From NCBI RefSeq assembly GCF_008386585.1, contig NZ_VUOB01000021.1, forward strand, positions 62,001 through 126,000: 64,000 bases of DNA. Reading direction: 5' to 3'. Each line of letters starts with the position of its first letter. Within the stretch, counting starts at the first letter, position 1. The stretch comes from Solihabitans fulvus. GTDB taxonomy: Bacteria > Actinomycetota > Actinomycetes > Mycobacteriales > Pseudonocardiaceae. Positions 40,710 through 47,929 of the stretch are shown here, one piece after another. The translations under genes were made by a program, and so were the position numbers. The notes beneath the pieces are model-generated. The model saw only the letters and a list, made by a program, of their open reading frames with translations, was not told the DNA's origin and ran no database searches.

Positions 40710-41509
40710 GCGAACACCACCTCCCGCACCCAGCGCTGGAACGAGTCGCGGTGCCGGGCGATGGCGTCCCAGGCGGCGTAGAACTCGTTGTCCCGCTCGG
40801 AATAGCCCTGCGCGTACGACGGGTGGGCGCCGCCGGGCACCTCGGCCACCGCCGTCACCACCCACGACGGCAACACCATCGCGTCGGGCATGGGCGTCAG
40901 CTCGTCCACGATCTCCTCGACGGTCACCAGGGTTCGCCGCGCGGCCAGCACCGCCTCCTTCTGCACGCCGACCAACCCCCACAGCTGGACGTTGCCGGCC
41001 CGGTCCGCGCGCTGGGCGTGGATGACCGTGACGTCCGGGTTGAGCGCGGGCACCGCCGCCAGGTGCTCGCCGGTGAAGGGGCAGGTGATCTGTTTGATGG
41101 TCGACGTGACGGTGGCCAGGTCCGTGCCCGCGTAGCCGCGCAACACCGCGAACGGCAGCCCGGCAGCGCCGGCGACGTAGCGGTTCGCCATGCCGGCGTG
41201 GCTGTGTTCCTCCAGGGCCAGCGGCGCGGGCCACCCGTGCTCGACCGCGTCCCGAAACCGGTGCAGCGAACCGACTCCTGGGTTGCCGCCCCAGGAGAAG
41301 ACCAGTTTGCTGGCACATCCGGCGCCGATCAGCTGGTCGTACACAAGGTCCGGGGTCATCCGGACCAGGGTGAGGTCCCGCCTGCCCTGCCGGATGATCT
41401 CCCGGCCCGCGGCCATCGGGATCAGGTGCGTGAATCCCTCCAACGCGACGGTGTCACCGTCGCGGACCAGCTCGGCCACCGCCTCGGCCATGGACACGAT
41501 GTCAGCCAC
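40706..41509 (-). CDS. pcaI: 3-oxoadipate CoA-transferase, alpha subunit
   Basis: 267 aa from a GTG at 41509 overlapping the pcaL end by 8 nt. It begins VADIVSMAEAVAELVRDGDTVALEGFTHL. It contains LVFSWGGNPGVGSLHRFRDA and the VTVIHAQRADRAGNVQLWG block typical of CoA-transferase family I subunit A. It forms the heteromer with the PcaJ-like subunit. The products would be beta-ketoadipyl-CoA and succinate. The final thiolase (pcaF) is not in this window. Confidence 0.85.
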   Translation of the reverse strand: MADIVSMAEAVAELVRDGDTVALEGFTHLIPMAAGREIIRQGRRDLTLVRMTPDLVYDQLIGAGCASKLVFSWGGNPGVGSLHRFRDAVEHGWPAPLALEEHSHAGMANRYVAGAAGLPFAVLRGYAGTDLATVTSTIKQITCPFTGEHLAAVPALNPDVTVIHAQRADRAGNVQLWGLVGVQKEAVLAARRTLVTVEEIVDELTPMPDAMVLPSWVVTAVAEVPGGAHPSYAQGYSERDNEFYAAWDAIARHRDSFQRWVREVVFA

Positions 41510-42731
41510 TCGACGACTCCTCCTCTTCGTTGGTGGGTAAGGGTTTCTCCGCGCCGAGGTCCTGATCGGCGAACTCGGCCAGGACCTGTTGGGCGACCCG
41601 GAACGCGGCGTTGGCGTCGGGCACACCGCAGTAGATCGCGGTCTGGAGCAGGAGTTCCTTGATCTCGTCGTTGCTGAGCCCATTGCGCCGCGCCGCGCGC
41701 AGGTGCATGGCCAGCTCCTCGTGGTGGCCCCTGGCGACGAGCGCGGTCAGCGTGATGATGGAGCGGCTGCGGCGGTCGAGGCCCGGCCTGGCCCAGATGC
41801 CTCCCCAGGCGTACTGGGTGATCAGCTGTTGGAAGTCGGCAGTGAACTCCGTCGCGCCCGCCGAGGCGCGGTCCACGTGCGCGTCGCCGAGCACCTCGCG
41901 GCGCACCCGCATGCCGACCGCGCGGACCTGCGCGGTCGTCTCGGCCGTGCTGGACACCGCCGCGTTGCCCGCCACCAGCTCGGCCACCAGCTCCGGCCGC
42001 TCGGCCGGCGCGAGGTGCGCGACGCCGGGCAGCACGACCAGCCTGCCGTGCCGGACGCCGTCGGCGAGGTGCCGCAGGACCGCGGTGGTGGTCACGATGT
42101 CGGCGTCGCCCGCGACGGCGAGGACGGGCGCGGCGATCTCGTGCAACCGGTCGCGGACGTCGAACGCGGCCAGGGCCTCGCACGCCGCCGCGTAGCTCGC
42201 CGCGTCGGTGTCGCGCAGGTCCCGCAGCAGCGTCTCGGCGGTGCGCGCCTCGCGTTCGGCGAAGCCCGGCCCGAACCACCGGCCGGGGGCGTCCGCCAGC
42301 AGCACCTCGGTGCCGCCAGCTCGAACCGCGGCCGCGCGGTCGCGCCAGGCGCCCGGCTCGCCGATGCGGGCCCCGGTGCACAGCAGGGTCGCCGAGGTGA
42401 TCAGGTCGGGCGCGTCGAGCAGGATCCGCAGCCCGACGGCCCCGCCGATCGAGTCGCCCGCGTAGTGAAAGGGGCCGTCGGCCCAGCCTGCGACGGCCGT
42501 GAGTACGGCCCGCGCCAGGCCGGCCAGGTCGAAGTCCGTCGCGGGTTCGCCCGCGCCGTGTCCTGGCAGATCCCAGGCCACGACACGGAAATCCTCGGCG
42601 AGGCGGGTCGCGGCGGCGCCCCAGAGGCTGTGCGCGGTGGTGCCGAGCGACGGACCGAGCACGAGCAGCGGACGGCCTGGCCGAGTACCGCCACCGAGGT
42701 CAACCAACGCGAGTTGGAGTTCAGCGTTCAC
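41502..42731 (-). CDS. pcaL: Fused 3-oxoadipate enol-lactonase / 4-carboxymuconolactone decarboxylase
   Basis: 409 aa. The N-terminal alpha/beta hydrolase (about 1-255) has the nucleophile elbow GDSIGG and early LVLGPSLGTTAHSLW, a PcaD enol-lactonase. The C-terminal part (about 275-390) is a PcaC decarboxylase with WARPGLDRRSRSIITLTALVA and GLSNDEIKELLLQTAIYCG. The fusion is the well-known actinobacterial PcaL. It converts 4-carboxymuconolactone to beta-ketoadipate in two steps. Its 5' end has been tandemly duplicated just upstream, and its GTG start is coupled to the stop of that truncated copy. Confidence 0.93.
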   Translation of the reverse strand: MNAELQLALVDLGGGTRPGRPLLVLGPSLGTTAHSLWGAAATRLAEDFRVVAWDLPGHGAGEPATDFDLAGLARAVLTAVAGWADGPFHYAGDSIGGAVGLRILLDAPDLITSATLLCTGARIGEPGAWRDRAAAVRAGGTEVLLADAPGRWFGPGFAEREARTAETLLRDLRDTDAASYAAACEALAAFDVRDRLHEIAAPVLAVAGDADIVTTTAVLRHLADGVRHGRLVVLPGVAHLAPAERPELVAELVAGNAAVSSTAETTAQVRAVGMRVRREVLGDAHVDRASAGATEFTADFQQLITQYAWGGIWARPGLDRRSRSIITLTALVARGHHEELAMHLRAARRNGLSNDEIKELLLQTAIYCGVPDANAAFRVAQQVLAEFADQDLGAEKPLPTNEEEESSSG

Positions 42732-43023
42732 GCGACCTCCTTGCTGACACAGCGTGCAAATCCCACGACACGGAAAACCTCCGCAAGGCGAGTCGCGGCG
42801 ACACCCCAGAGGCCGCGCGCGGTAGTGCCGAGCGACGGACCGAGCACGAGCAACGGACGATCCGACCGAATACCGCCTCCGAGATCAACCAACGCGAGTC
42901 GGGGTTCAGCGTTCACGCGACCTCCTTCCTGGCACAGCGTGCAAATCCCACGACACGACACGGAAAACCTCGGCGAAGCGGGTCGCGACGGCACCCCAGC
43001 GCGAGCTGGGGTTCGGCGTTCAC
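42728..43023 (-). repeat. Tandem partial duplications of the pcaL 5' end (two truncated copies)
   Basis: Two extra copies of the pcaL start region lie head to tail before pcaL, in the gap between pcaB and pcaL. Copy 2 (GTG 42916 to stop 42728, 62 codons) matches pcaL residues 1-50 (ALVDLGGGIRSDRPLLVLGP) and then ends GFARCVSKEVA. Copy 3 (GTG 43023 to stop 42913, 36 codons) keeps only VNAEPQLAL and the same type of end after an internal deletion. Each stop overlaps the next GTG as GTGA, so translation could re-start along the chain. Repeat lengths are about 185 and 107 bp. Otherwise this 341-bp stretch holds no gene. Confidence 0.85.
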
Positions 43024-43072
43024 GCGACCTCCTTGCTGGCACAGCGTTCTGCCGCCGTCGGGTCTGGCTCAC

Positions 43073-44374
43073 TCACGGGCCGTCCGCCAGGAGCCGGTTG
43101 GCGCGGTCGAGTGCTGCGTCGATGAGCAGGTGGTTCGCGCCGAGGTAGCCGGCGGCCGTGGTGGTCCCCGGCTCCCCCGCGTCTCCGTGCATCCCCGCGT
43201 CTCCATTCACCCCTGCTCCTCCGCGCAGCGACGCGATCGAGCGCTGCTCCGCCAGCAGGTCCGGCAGCGCGGCCTCGACCGTGGCCCGCATCCGGTCCGG
43301 CCGCACCACGAGGCCATCTAGCAGCTCGGCGGTCTGGGATGCGGCCACGACGGTAGTGCGGGCGAGCGTGCGCAACGCGGCCCATTCGGCGTGCCAGGAG
43401 CCGTCGGGGCGTTCGTCGACGGCGGCGGCGGCCGCCGTGTGCAGTTGGGCACCTAGCAGGGGCGCGGTCAGCGCCGCGCGGCGGATCAGCACGGACAGCA
43501 CGGGGTTCCGCTTCTGCGGCATCGTGGACGACCGGCCCCGACCCGTGGCCGCCGCCTCGCCCAGCTCGCCCAGTTCGGGGCGGGTCCTGACGAGCACGTC
43601 GTTGGCCAGCCTGCCCCACGCGTCGCAGCAGGCCACCAGGACATCACCGATCCTGGTCACCGGGCGGCGGTTGGCGTGCCAGGGCGCGACAGCACGCAGC
43701 CGGAGCCGGGCGGCCAGGTCACCGGCCAGGACCATCGCCGTGCCGGCGGGATCCGCCGCGCCGGCGAGCCTGGCCAGTTCGGCGGGCGCGGCCAGCGTGC
43801 CGGCCGCGCCGCCGACCTGGGCCGGCAGCGCGTCCCGCGCGAGCGCCAGGTCGTCGGCGGCGTCGAGCACGCCGGTCAGCCAGCCTGCGGCGGTGCGCCC
43901 GAACGTGGTCGGCACCGCGTGCTGGGTGAGGGTTCGGCCGGCCTGCGCAGTGGACCGGTGCCGCTCGGCCAGCCCTGCCAACGCGGCGACCTGACGGCGC
44001 AGGTCCGCGAGCACCCGGTCCGCCGCGTCCCGCAGGCAGAGCATCAGGGCGGTGTCCATGGTATCCTGGCTGGTCAGGCCGCGATGCAGCCAGCGCGCGG
44101 TGTCCGGGCTGCGGTCGGCCACCCGCGCGCGGAGCAGGTCGACCAGCGGGATCACGGGGTTGCCGCCGGCCTCGGCCCCGGCGGCGACGAGTTCGACGTC
44201 CCCGACCGGGTCGACCAGGTCGGCGAGGTCGTCGGCGGCGGTCGGCGGGGCGAGGCCCGCGTCGACCGTGCCGGCCAACCACGCGGCCTCGACGGCGACC
44301 AGCGCGGCGAGCAGCGCCGCGTTGTCCAGGACGCCCTCGGCGCGCTCGTCGCCGGGACAGAAGATGTCGGTCAC
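43073..44374 (-). CDS. pcaB: 3-carboxy-cis,cis-muconate cycloisomerase
   Basis: 433 aa. It lactonises 3-carboxymuconate to 4-carboxymuconolactone. It is a fumarase/aspartase-superfamily protein with signature GRGRSSTMPQKRNPV, plus LTSQDTMDTALML and GRTLTQHAVPTTFG. The GTG start overlaps the pcaG stop (GTGA). Near the C-terminus the coding sequence has a short in-frame repeat, GDAGMHGDAG. It belongs to the pcaHGB block transcribed toward pcaLIJ. Confidence 0.93.
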   Translation of the reverse strand: MTDIFCPGDERAEGVLDNAALLAALVAVEAAWLAGTVDAGLAPPTAADDLADLVDPVGDVELVAAGAEAGGNPVIPLVDLLRARVADRSPDTARWLHRGLTSQDTMDTALMLCLRDAADRVLADLRRQVAALAGLAERHRSTAQAGRTLTQHAVPTTFGRTAAGWLTGVLDAADDLALARDALPAQVGGAAGTLAAPAELARLAGAADPAGTAMVLAGDLAARLRLRAVAPWHANRRPVTRIGDVLVACCDAWGRLANDVLVRTRPELGELGEAAATGRGRSSTMPQKRNPVLSVLIRRAALTAPLLGAQLHTAAAAAVDERPDGSWHAEWAALRTLARTTVVAASQTAELLDGLVVRPDRMRATVEAALPDLLAEQRSIASLRGGAGVNGDAGMHGDAGEPGTTTAAGYLGANHLLIDAALDRANRLLADGP

Positions 44375-44937
44375 CTGGACCGCTCCCGGTAACTGAGGAA
44401 GACCGTCTCGTCCTCGCCCTGGAGGCGGAGGTCGAAGCACAGCCCGGAGTCCTGCGGCACGGCGATCAGTGTGTGCCGCCGGTTCTCGGGCAGCGCGGCG
44501 AGCAGCGGGTCGGCGGCGTAGTCCTCGCGGCCCGGCAGGTAGACGCGGGTGAACAACCGGTCCAGCAGGCCGCGCGCGAACACCGTCATCGCGATGAATG
44601 GCGGCCTGCCCTCGACGGTCGGCCCCGGCGGCACGGTGGTGAACCCGTAGCGGCCGGTGCCGTCGGTCGCGGCGCGGCCCCAGCCCGTGAAGGTGTGGCC
44701 GTCGCGGCGCAGCGAACCGGGGTGTCGGGCGAGCCGTCCGAGCCCGTCGGCCTGCCAGATCTCCAGCAGCGCGTCCGGCACCGGCTCGCCGTCGCCGTCG
44801 AGGACCCGTCCGGTCAGCCGGACGGCGTCGGGGTGGTCCGACGGCACCAGGTGTTCGCCGCCGTCGTAGGGCAGGGCGTCGCCGAAGAACGGGCCGATGG
44901 TCTGGCCGGGTGTCGCGGCGAGGGGCGCGCCGGTCAC
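44371..44937 (-). CDS. pcaG: Protocatechuate 3,4-dioxygenase, alpha subunit
   Basis: 188 aa from a GTG coupled to the pcaH stop. It begins ATPGQTIGPFFG, the PcaG hallmark, and contains RVLDGDGEPVPDALLEIWQAD. It lacks the iron-binding His-X-His of the beta subunit, as expected for the alpha chain. It forms the ring-cleaving (alpha-beta) dioxygenase with PcaH and opens protocatechuate to 3-carboxymuconate. Confidence 0.93.
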   Translation of the reverse strand: MTGAPLAATPGQTIGPFFGDALPYDGGEHLVPSDHPDAVRLTGRVLDGDGEPVPDALLEIWQADGLGRLARHPGSLRRDGHTFTGWGRAATDGTGRYGFTTVPPGPTVEGRPPFIAMTVFARGLLDRLFTRVYLPGREDYAADPLLAALPENRRHTLIAVPQDSGLCFDLRLQGEDETVFLSYRERSR

Positions 44938-45761
44938 GGGTGCGCACCCTGTTCGGTCCAGGTGCGACCGGTCCCGGTGAGCACGATGTCCCAGCGGTAG
45001 CCGGTGCACCACTGGTGTCGGGTCACGTCGTGGTCGTAGGCCGCCACGAGCCGGTCCCGCGCCCGCTGGTCGGTGATGGACCGGTAGATCGGATCGAGGG
45101 CGAACAGCGGGTCGCCTGGAAAGTACAGCTGGGTGATCAGACGTTGGGTGAAGGCCGTGCCAAACAAGGAGAAGTGCAGATGCGCGGGCCGCCAGGCGTT
45201 GTGGTGGTTGAGCCACGGGTAGGGCCCAGGCTTGATCGTGGTGAACCGGTAGCCGCCGTCGGGTCCGGTGAGGCAGCGTCCCGTCCCGGTGAAGTTCGGG
45301 TCGAGCGGGGCCGCGTGCTGGTCCCGCTGGTGGCGGTAACGGCCGGCCGCGTTGGCCTGCCAGATCTCCACCAGCTGACCGGCCACCGGGCGGCCGTCGC
45401 CGTCGAGCACCCGGCCGGTGACCACGATCCGTTCCCCGATCGGCTGGCCGTCGTGCTGGACCGTCAGGTCCGCGTCCAGCGGGTCGACGTCCCGGTCCCC
45501 GAACACCGGGGCGAGGAGTTCGACGGCCTCCGGGTCGACGCGGTGCGGGGCCATGGTCGGATGCCGGAGGATGCTGCTGCGGTAGGGCGGATAGGCCAGC
45601 CGAGGCTGCGGCTCGTCGGGCCGGGAGTCCCGCTCGATCGCGGCCATTTCCGCGCTGATCTCGGCCTGTGTAGCCATCTCCGCGCTGATCTCGGCCTGTG
45701 TCGCCGCCGCCGCGTCGGACGAGGCCGTCCCGACGCCTGCTGTCGCGGAACGCTCGACCAT
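44934..45761 (-). CDS. pcaH: Protocatechuate 3,4-dioxygenase, beta subunit
   Basis: 275 aa from the ATG at 45761 with AAGGAGGGG upstream. The Fe(III) ligands are visible: one Tyr in NAAGRYRH, one in KPGPYPW, and the two His of RPAHLHFSLFG. VTGRVLDGDGRPVAGQLVEIWQ is the conserved core. The N-terminus has about 35 extra residues with two copies of TQAEISAEMA produced by a 30-bp duplication. It is the first gene of the catabolic operon, divergent from the IclR-type regulator. Confidence 0.95.
   Translation of the reverse strand: MVERSATAGVGTASSDAAAATQAEISAEMATQAEISAEMAAIERDSRPDEPQPRLAYPPYRSSILRHPTMAPHRVDPEAVELLAPVFGDRDVDPLDADLTVQHDGQPIGERIVVTGRVLDGDGRPVAGQLVEIWQANAAGRYRHQRDQHAAPLDPNFTGTGRCLTGPDGGYRFTTIKPGPYPWLNHHNAWRPAHLHFSLFGTAFTQRLITQLYFPGDPLFALDPIYRSITDQRARDRLVAAYDHDVTRHQWCTGYRWDIVLTGTGRTWTEQGAHP
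45643..45702. repeat. Two 30-bp tandem repeats inside pcaH
   Basis: Copy 1 (45643-45672) and copy 2 (45673-45702) differ by two bases, keep the reading frame and double the decapeptide TQAEISAEMA in the N-terminal extension of PcaH. Confidence 0.9.
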
Positions 45762-45851
45762 GGCTGGTCCCCTCCTTGAAGCCGCCGCGCCCACCGGGTC
45801 GGCCGGCACGGGAGACAGTCAAGTGGACAGCACCGGGGTCGGCGACCTTAT

Positions 45852-45870
45852 CCTTCCGCTGAGCGAAAGG
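45852..45870. promoter_or_regulatory. Putative IclR-type operator 1 (pcaH / regulator intergenic region)
   Basis: An imperfect 19-bp palindrome CCTTCCGCTGAGCGAAAGG, eight bases before the regulator ATG at 45878. Its 15-bp core recurs with two mismatches before pobA (46630-46644). Confidence 0.5.
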
Positions 45871-45877
45871 TGCGGTC

Positions 45878-46642
45878 ATGGCAGGGAACTCCGCGAACCC
45901 CGGCGTCAGCGTCACGGCGCGGGTGCTGGCGCTGCTGGACGCGTTCGACTCCGACCACCGGGCGCTGCGGCTGAGCGACATCGCCAGGCGGGCCGACCTG
46001 CCGCTGCCGACCGCGCACCGGCTGCTCGCCGAGCTGGTGTCGTGGGGCGCGCTGGCCCGGCGCGAGGACGGCCGCTACGTGGTGGGCCGCAGGCTCTGGG
46101 ATCTCGGGCTGCTCGCCCCTGCCCGGTCCGGCCTGCGGGAGATCGCCTCGCCGTTCCTGCACGACATCTACGGCGCGACGCTCGCCACGGTGCACCTGGC
46201 CGTCCGCGAGGGCACGAAGGTGCTCTACCTCGACCGGTTGTCCGGGCACGCCTCGGTGCCGATCGTCAGCCAGGTCGGCACCCGGCTGCCGATGCACGCC
46301 ACCGGGGTCGGCAAGGTGCTGCTCGCCCATGCCCCGGAGGACGTCCTGTTCGCGGTGCTGTCCGCCCTCGACCGGGTCACGCCCTACACGGTCACCGCGC
46401 CGGGCAGGCTGCGCCAACAGCTCGCCAGGGTCCGGCAGGAGGGATACGCCCAGACCTACGAGGAGATGAGCCTCGGCGCGTGCTCGGTGGCGGTCCCGAT
46501 CCACGATCCGTCGAACCAGGTGGTCGCGGCGCTGGGCATCGTCGTCGCCAGTCTCAAGCGCGACAGGGCCCGGCTGGTGGCCGCCCTCGAGGTGGCCGCG
46601 CAGGGCATCCGGCGGACGCTGGCCCGCGATTCCGCTCAGTGA
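45878..46642 (+). CDS. IclR-family transcriptional regulator of the pca/pob genes
   Basis: 254 aa. The N-terminal winged helix (LRLSDIARRADLPLPTAHRLLAEL, about 24-50) is followed by an IclR effector domain with LDRLSGHASVPIVSQVGTRLPMHATGVGKVLLA and GYAQTYEEMSLGACSVAVPI. In other bacteria IclR proteins (PcaR, PobR, PcaU) control these pathways in response to beta-ketoadipate, 4-hydroxybenzoate or protocatechuate. It is divergent from pcaH, 45 bases before pobA, with a similar operator-like sequence at both ends of the gene. Confidence 0.9.
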   Translation: MAGNSANPGVSVTARVLALLDAFDSDHRALRLSDIARRADLPLPTAHRLLAELVSWGALARREDGRYVVGRRLWDLGLLAPARSGLREIASPFLHDIYGATLATVHLAVREGTKVLYLDRLSGHASVPIVSQVGTRLPMHATGVGKVLLAHAPEDVLFAVLSALDRVTPYTVTAPGRLRQQLARVRQEGYAQTYEEMSLGACSVAVPIHDPSNQVVAALGIVVASLKRDRARLVAALEVAAQGIRRTLARDSAQ

Positions 46643-46644
46643 AA
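46630..46644. promoter_or_regulatory. Putative IclR-type operator 2 (before pobA)
   Basis: TTCCGCTCAGTGAAA, matching 13 of 15 bases of the operator-like core at 45854-45868. It covers the regulator's stop codon and lies 43 bases before the pobA ATG. Confidence 0.5.
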
Positions 46645-46687
46645 CAGCCGGCTGGAGCGCGGGGGCCGTTGGGCGTTCGATGGCGGC

Positions 46688-47863
46688 ATGCGCACTCAGG
46701 TCGCGATCGTCGGCGCGGGTCCGTCTGGCCTGCTGCTGTCCCACCTGCTCGCCGCCCACGACATCGAGTCGGTGGTGGTGGAGACCCGGTCGCGGGCGCA
46801 CGTCCTCGGCCGCGTCCGGGCCGGGATCCTGGAGCACTCCTCGGTCGAACTCCTTACCGCGCACGGCCTCGGGCAGCGGCTGACCGAGGAGGGCCTGCGG
46901 CACCGGGGCATCCACCTCCAGTGGCCGGGCGAGCGGCATCGGCTCGACTTCGTCGAGCTCGTCGGTCGCGGCGTCTGGGTCTACGGGCAGACGGAGGTGA
47001 CCAAGGACCTGGTCGCCGCCCGCGAGCGGGCCGGGCAGCAGCTCGTCTACGAGGTCACCGACACCGAGGTGCACGACGTCGACACCGATCGGCCGTACGT
47101 CACCTGTGTCGACGCCGACGGGGTCGCGCAACGGATCGACGCCGAGGCCGTGGTCGGCTGCGACGGATCCTTCGGCCCGAGCCGGCACGCCGTGCCCGAG
47201 GCCGCCAGGCGGACGTGGGAACGGACCTACCCCTACGCCTGGCTCGGCGTGCTCGCCGACGTCGCGCCGTCGACCGACGAGCTGATCTACGCCTGGCACC
47301 CGGACGGCTTCGCGCTGCACTCCATGCGGTCGCCGACGGTGAGCAGGCTCTACCTCCAGGTGCCGCAGGGTGAGCGCGTCGAGGACTGGTCCGACGACCG
47401 GATCTGGACCGCGTTGGCCGCCAGGCTCGGCCACGGCCAGGACGGCTGGACGCTGAACCCCGGGCCGATCAGGGAGAAGTCGGTGCTGCCGATGCGCAGC
47501 TTCGTGCAGAGCCCGATGCGGTACGGCAGGCTCTTCCTCGCCGGGGACGCGGCGCACATCGTCCCGCCGACCGGCGCCAAGGGCCTGAACCTGGCCATGG
47601 CCGACGTGGCGCTGCTCGCCCCCGCGCTCGCCGCGCTGCTGCTCAGGAAGGACGGCGCCCTCGCCGACGCCTACTCGGCGACCGCGCTGCGCCGGGTCTG
47701 GCGGAGCACCCACTTCTCCTGGTGGATGACCACCATGCTGCACCACAACGGCGACCCGTTCGACGCCGAACTCCAGCTGTCCCAACTGCGTTGGGTGGCG
47801 ACGAGCCAGGCCGGGGCGAGGGGGCTGGCGGAGAACTACGCGGGGCTGCCGCTCGACTGGTGA
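46688..47863 (+). CDS. pobA: 4-hydroxybenzoate 3-monooxygenase
   Basis: 391 aa, the size of Pseudomonas PobA. It is an FAD flavoprotein hydroxylase that converts 4-hydroxybenzoate to protocatechuate, feeding the pca genes beside it. Motifs are GAGPSGLLLSHLLAAHDIESVVVE (FAD), GRVRAGILEHSSVELL, and GDAAHIVPPTGAKGLNLAMADV. It is transcribed in the same direction as the IclR gene, whose end holds an operator-like copy. Ribosome-binding sequence is weak. Confidence 0.95.
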   Translation: MRTQVAIVGAGPSGLLLSHLLAAHDIESVVVETRSRAHVLGRVRAGILEHSSVELLTAHGLGQRLTEEGLRHRGIHLQWPGERHRLDFVELVGRGVWVYGQTEVTKDLVAARERAGQQLVYEVTDTEVHDVDTDRPYVTCVDADGVAQRIDAEAVVGCDGSFGPSRHAVPEAARRTWERTYPYAWLGVLADVAPSTDELIYAWHPDGFALHSMRSPTVSRLYLQVPQGERVEDWSDDRIWTALAARLGHGQDGWTLNPGPIREKSVLPMRSFVQSPMRYGRLFLAGDAAHIVPPTGAKGLNLAMADVALLAPALAALLLRKDGALADAYSATALRRVWRSTHFSWWMTTMLHHNGDPFDAELQLSQLRWVATSQAGARGLAENYAGLPLDW

Positions 47864-47929
47864 GCCGCGAGCCCGCGCCACCGGCCGGGGTCTGCACGGC
47901 CCGGTGTGCGAGCCGGTGACAATGGTCGG

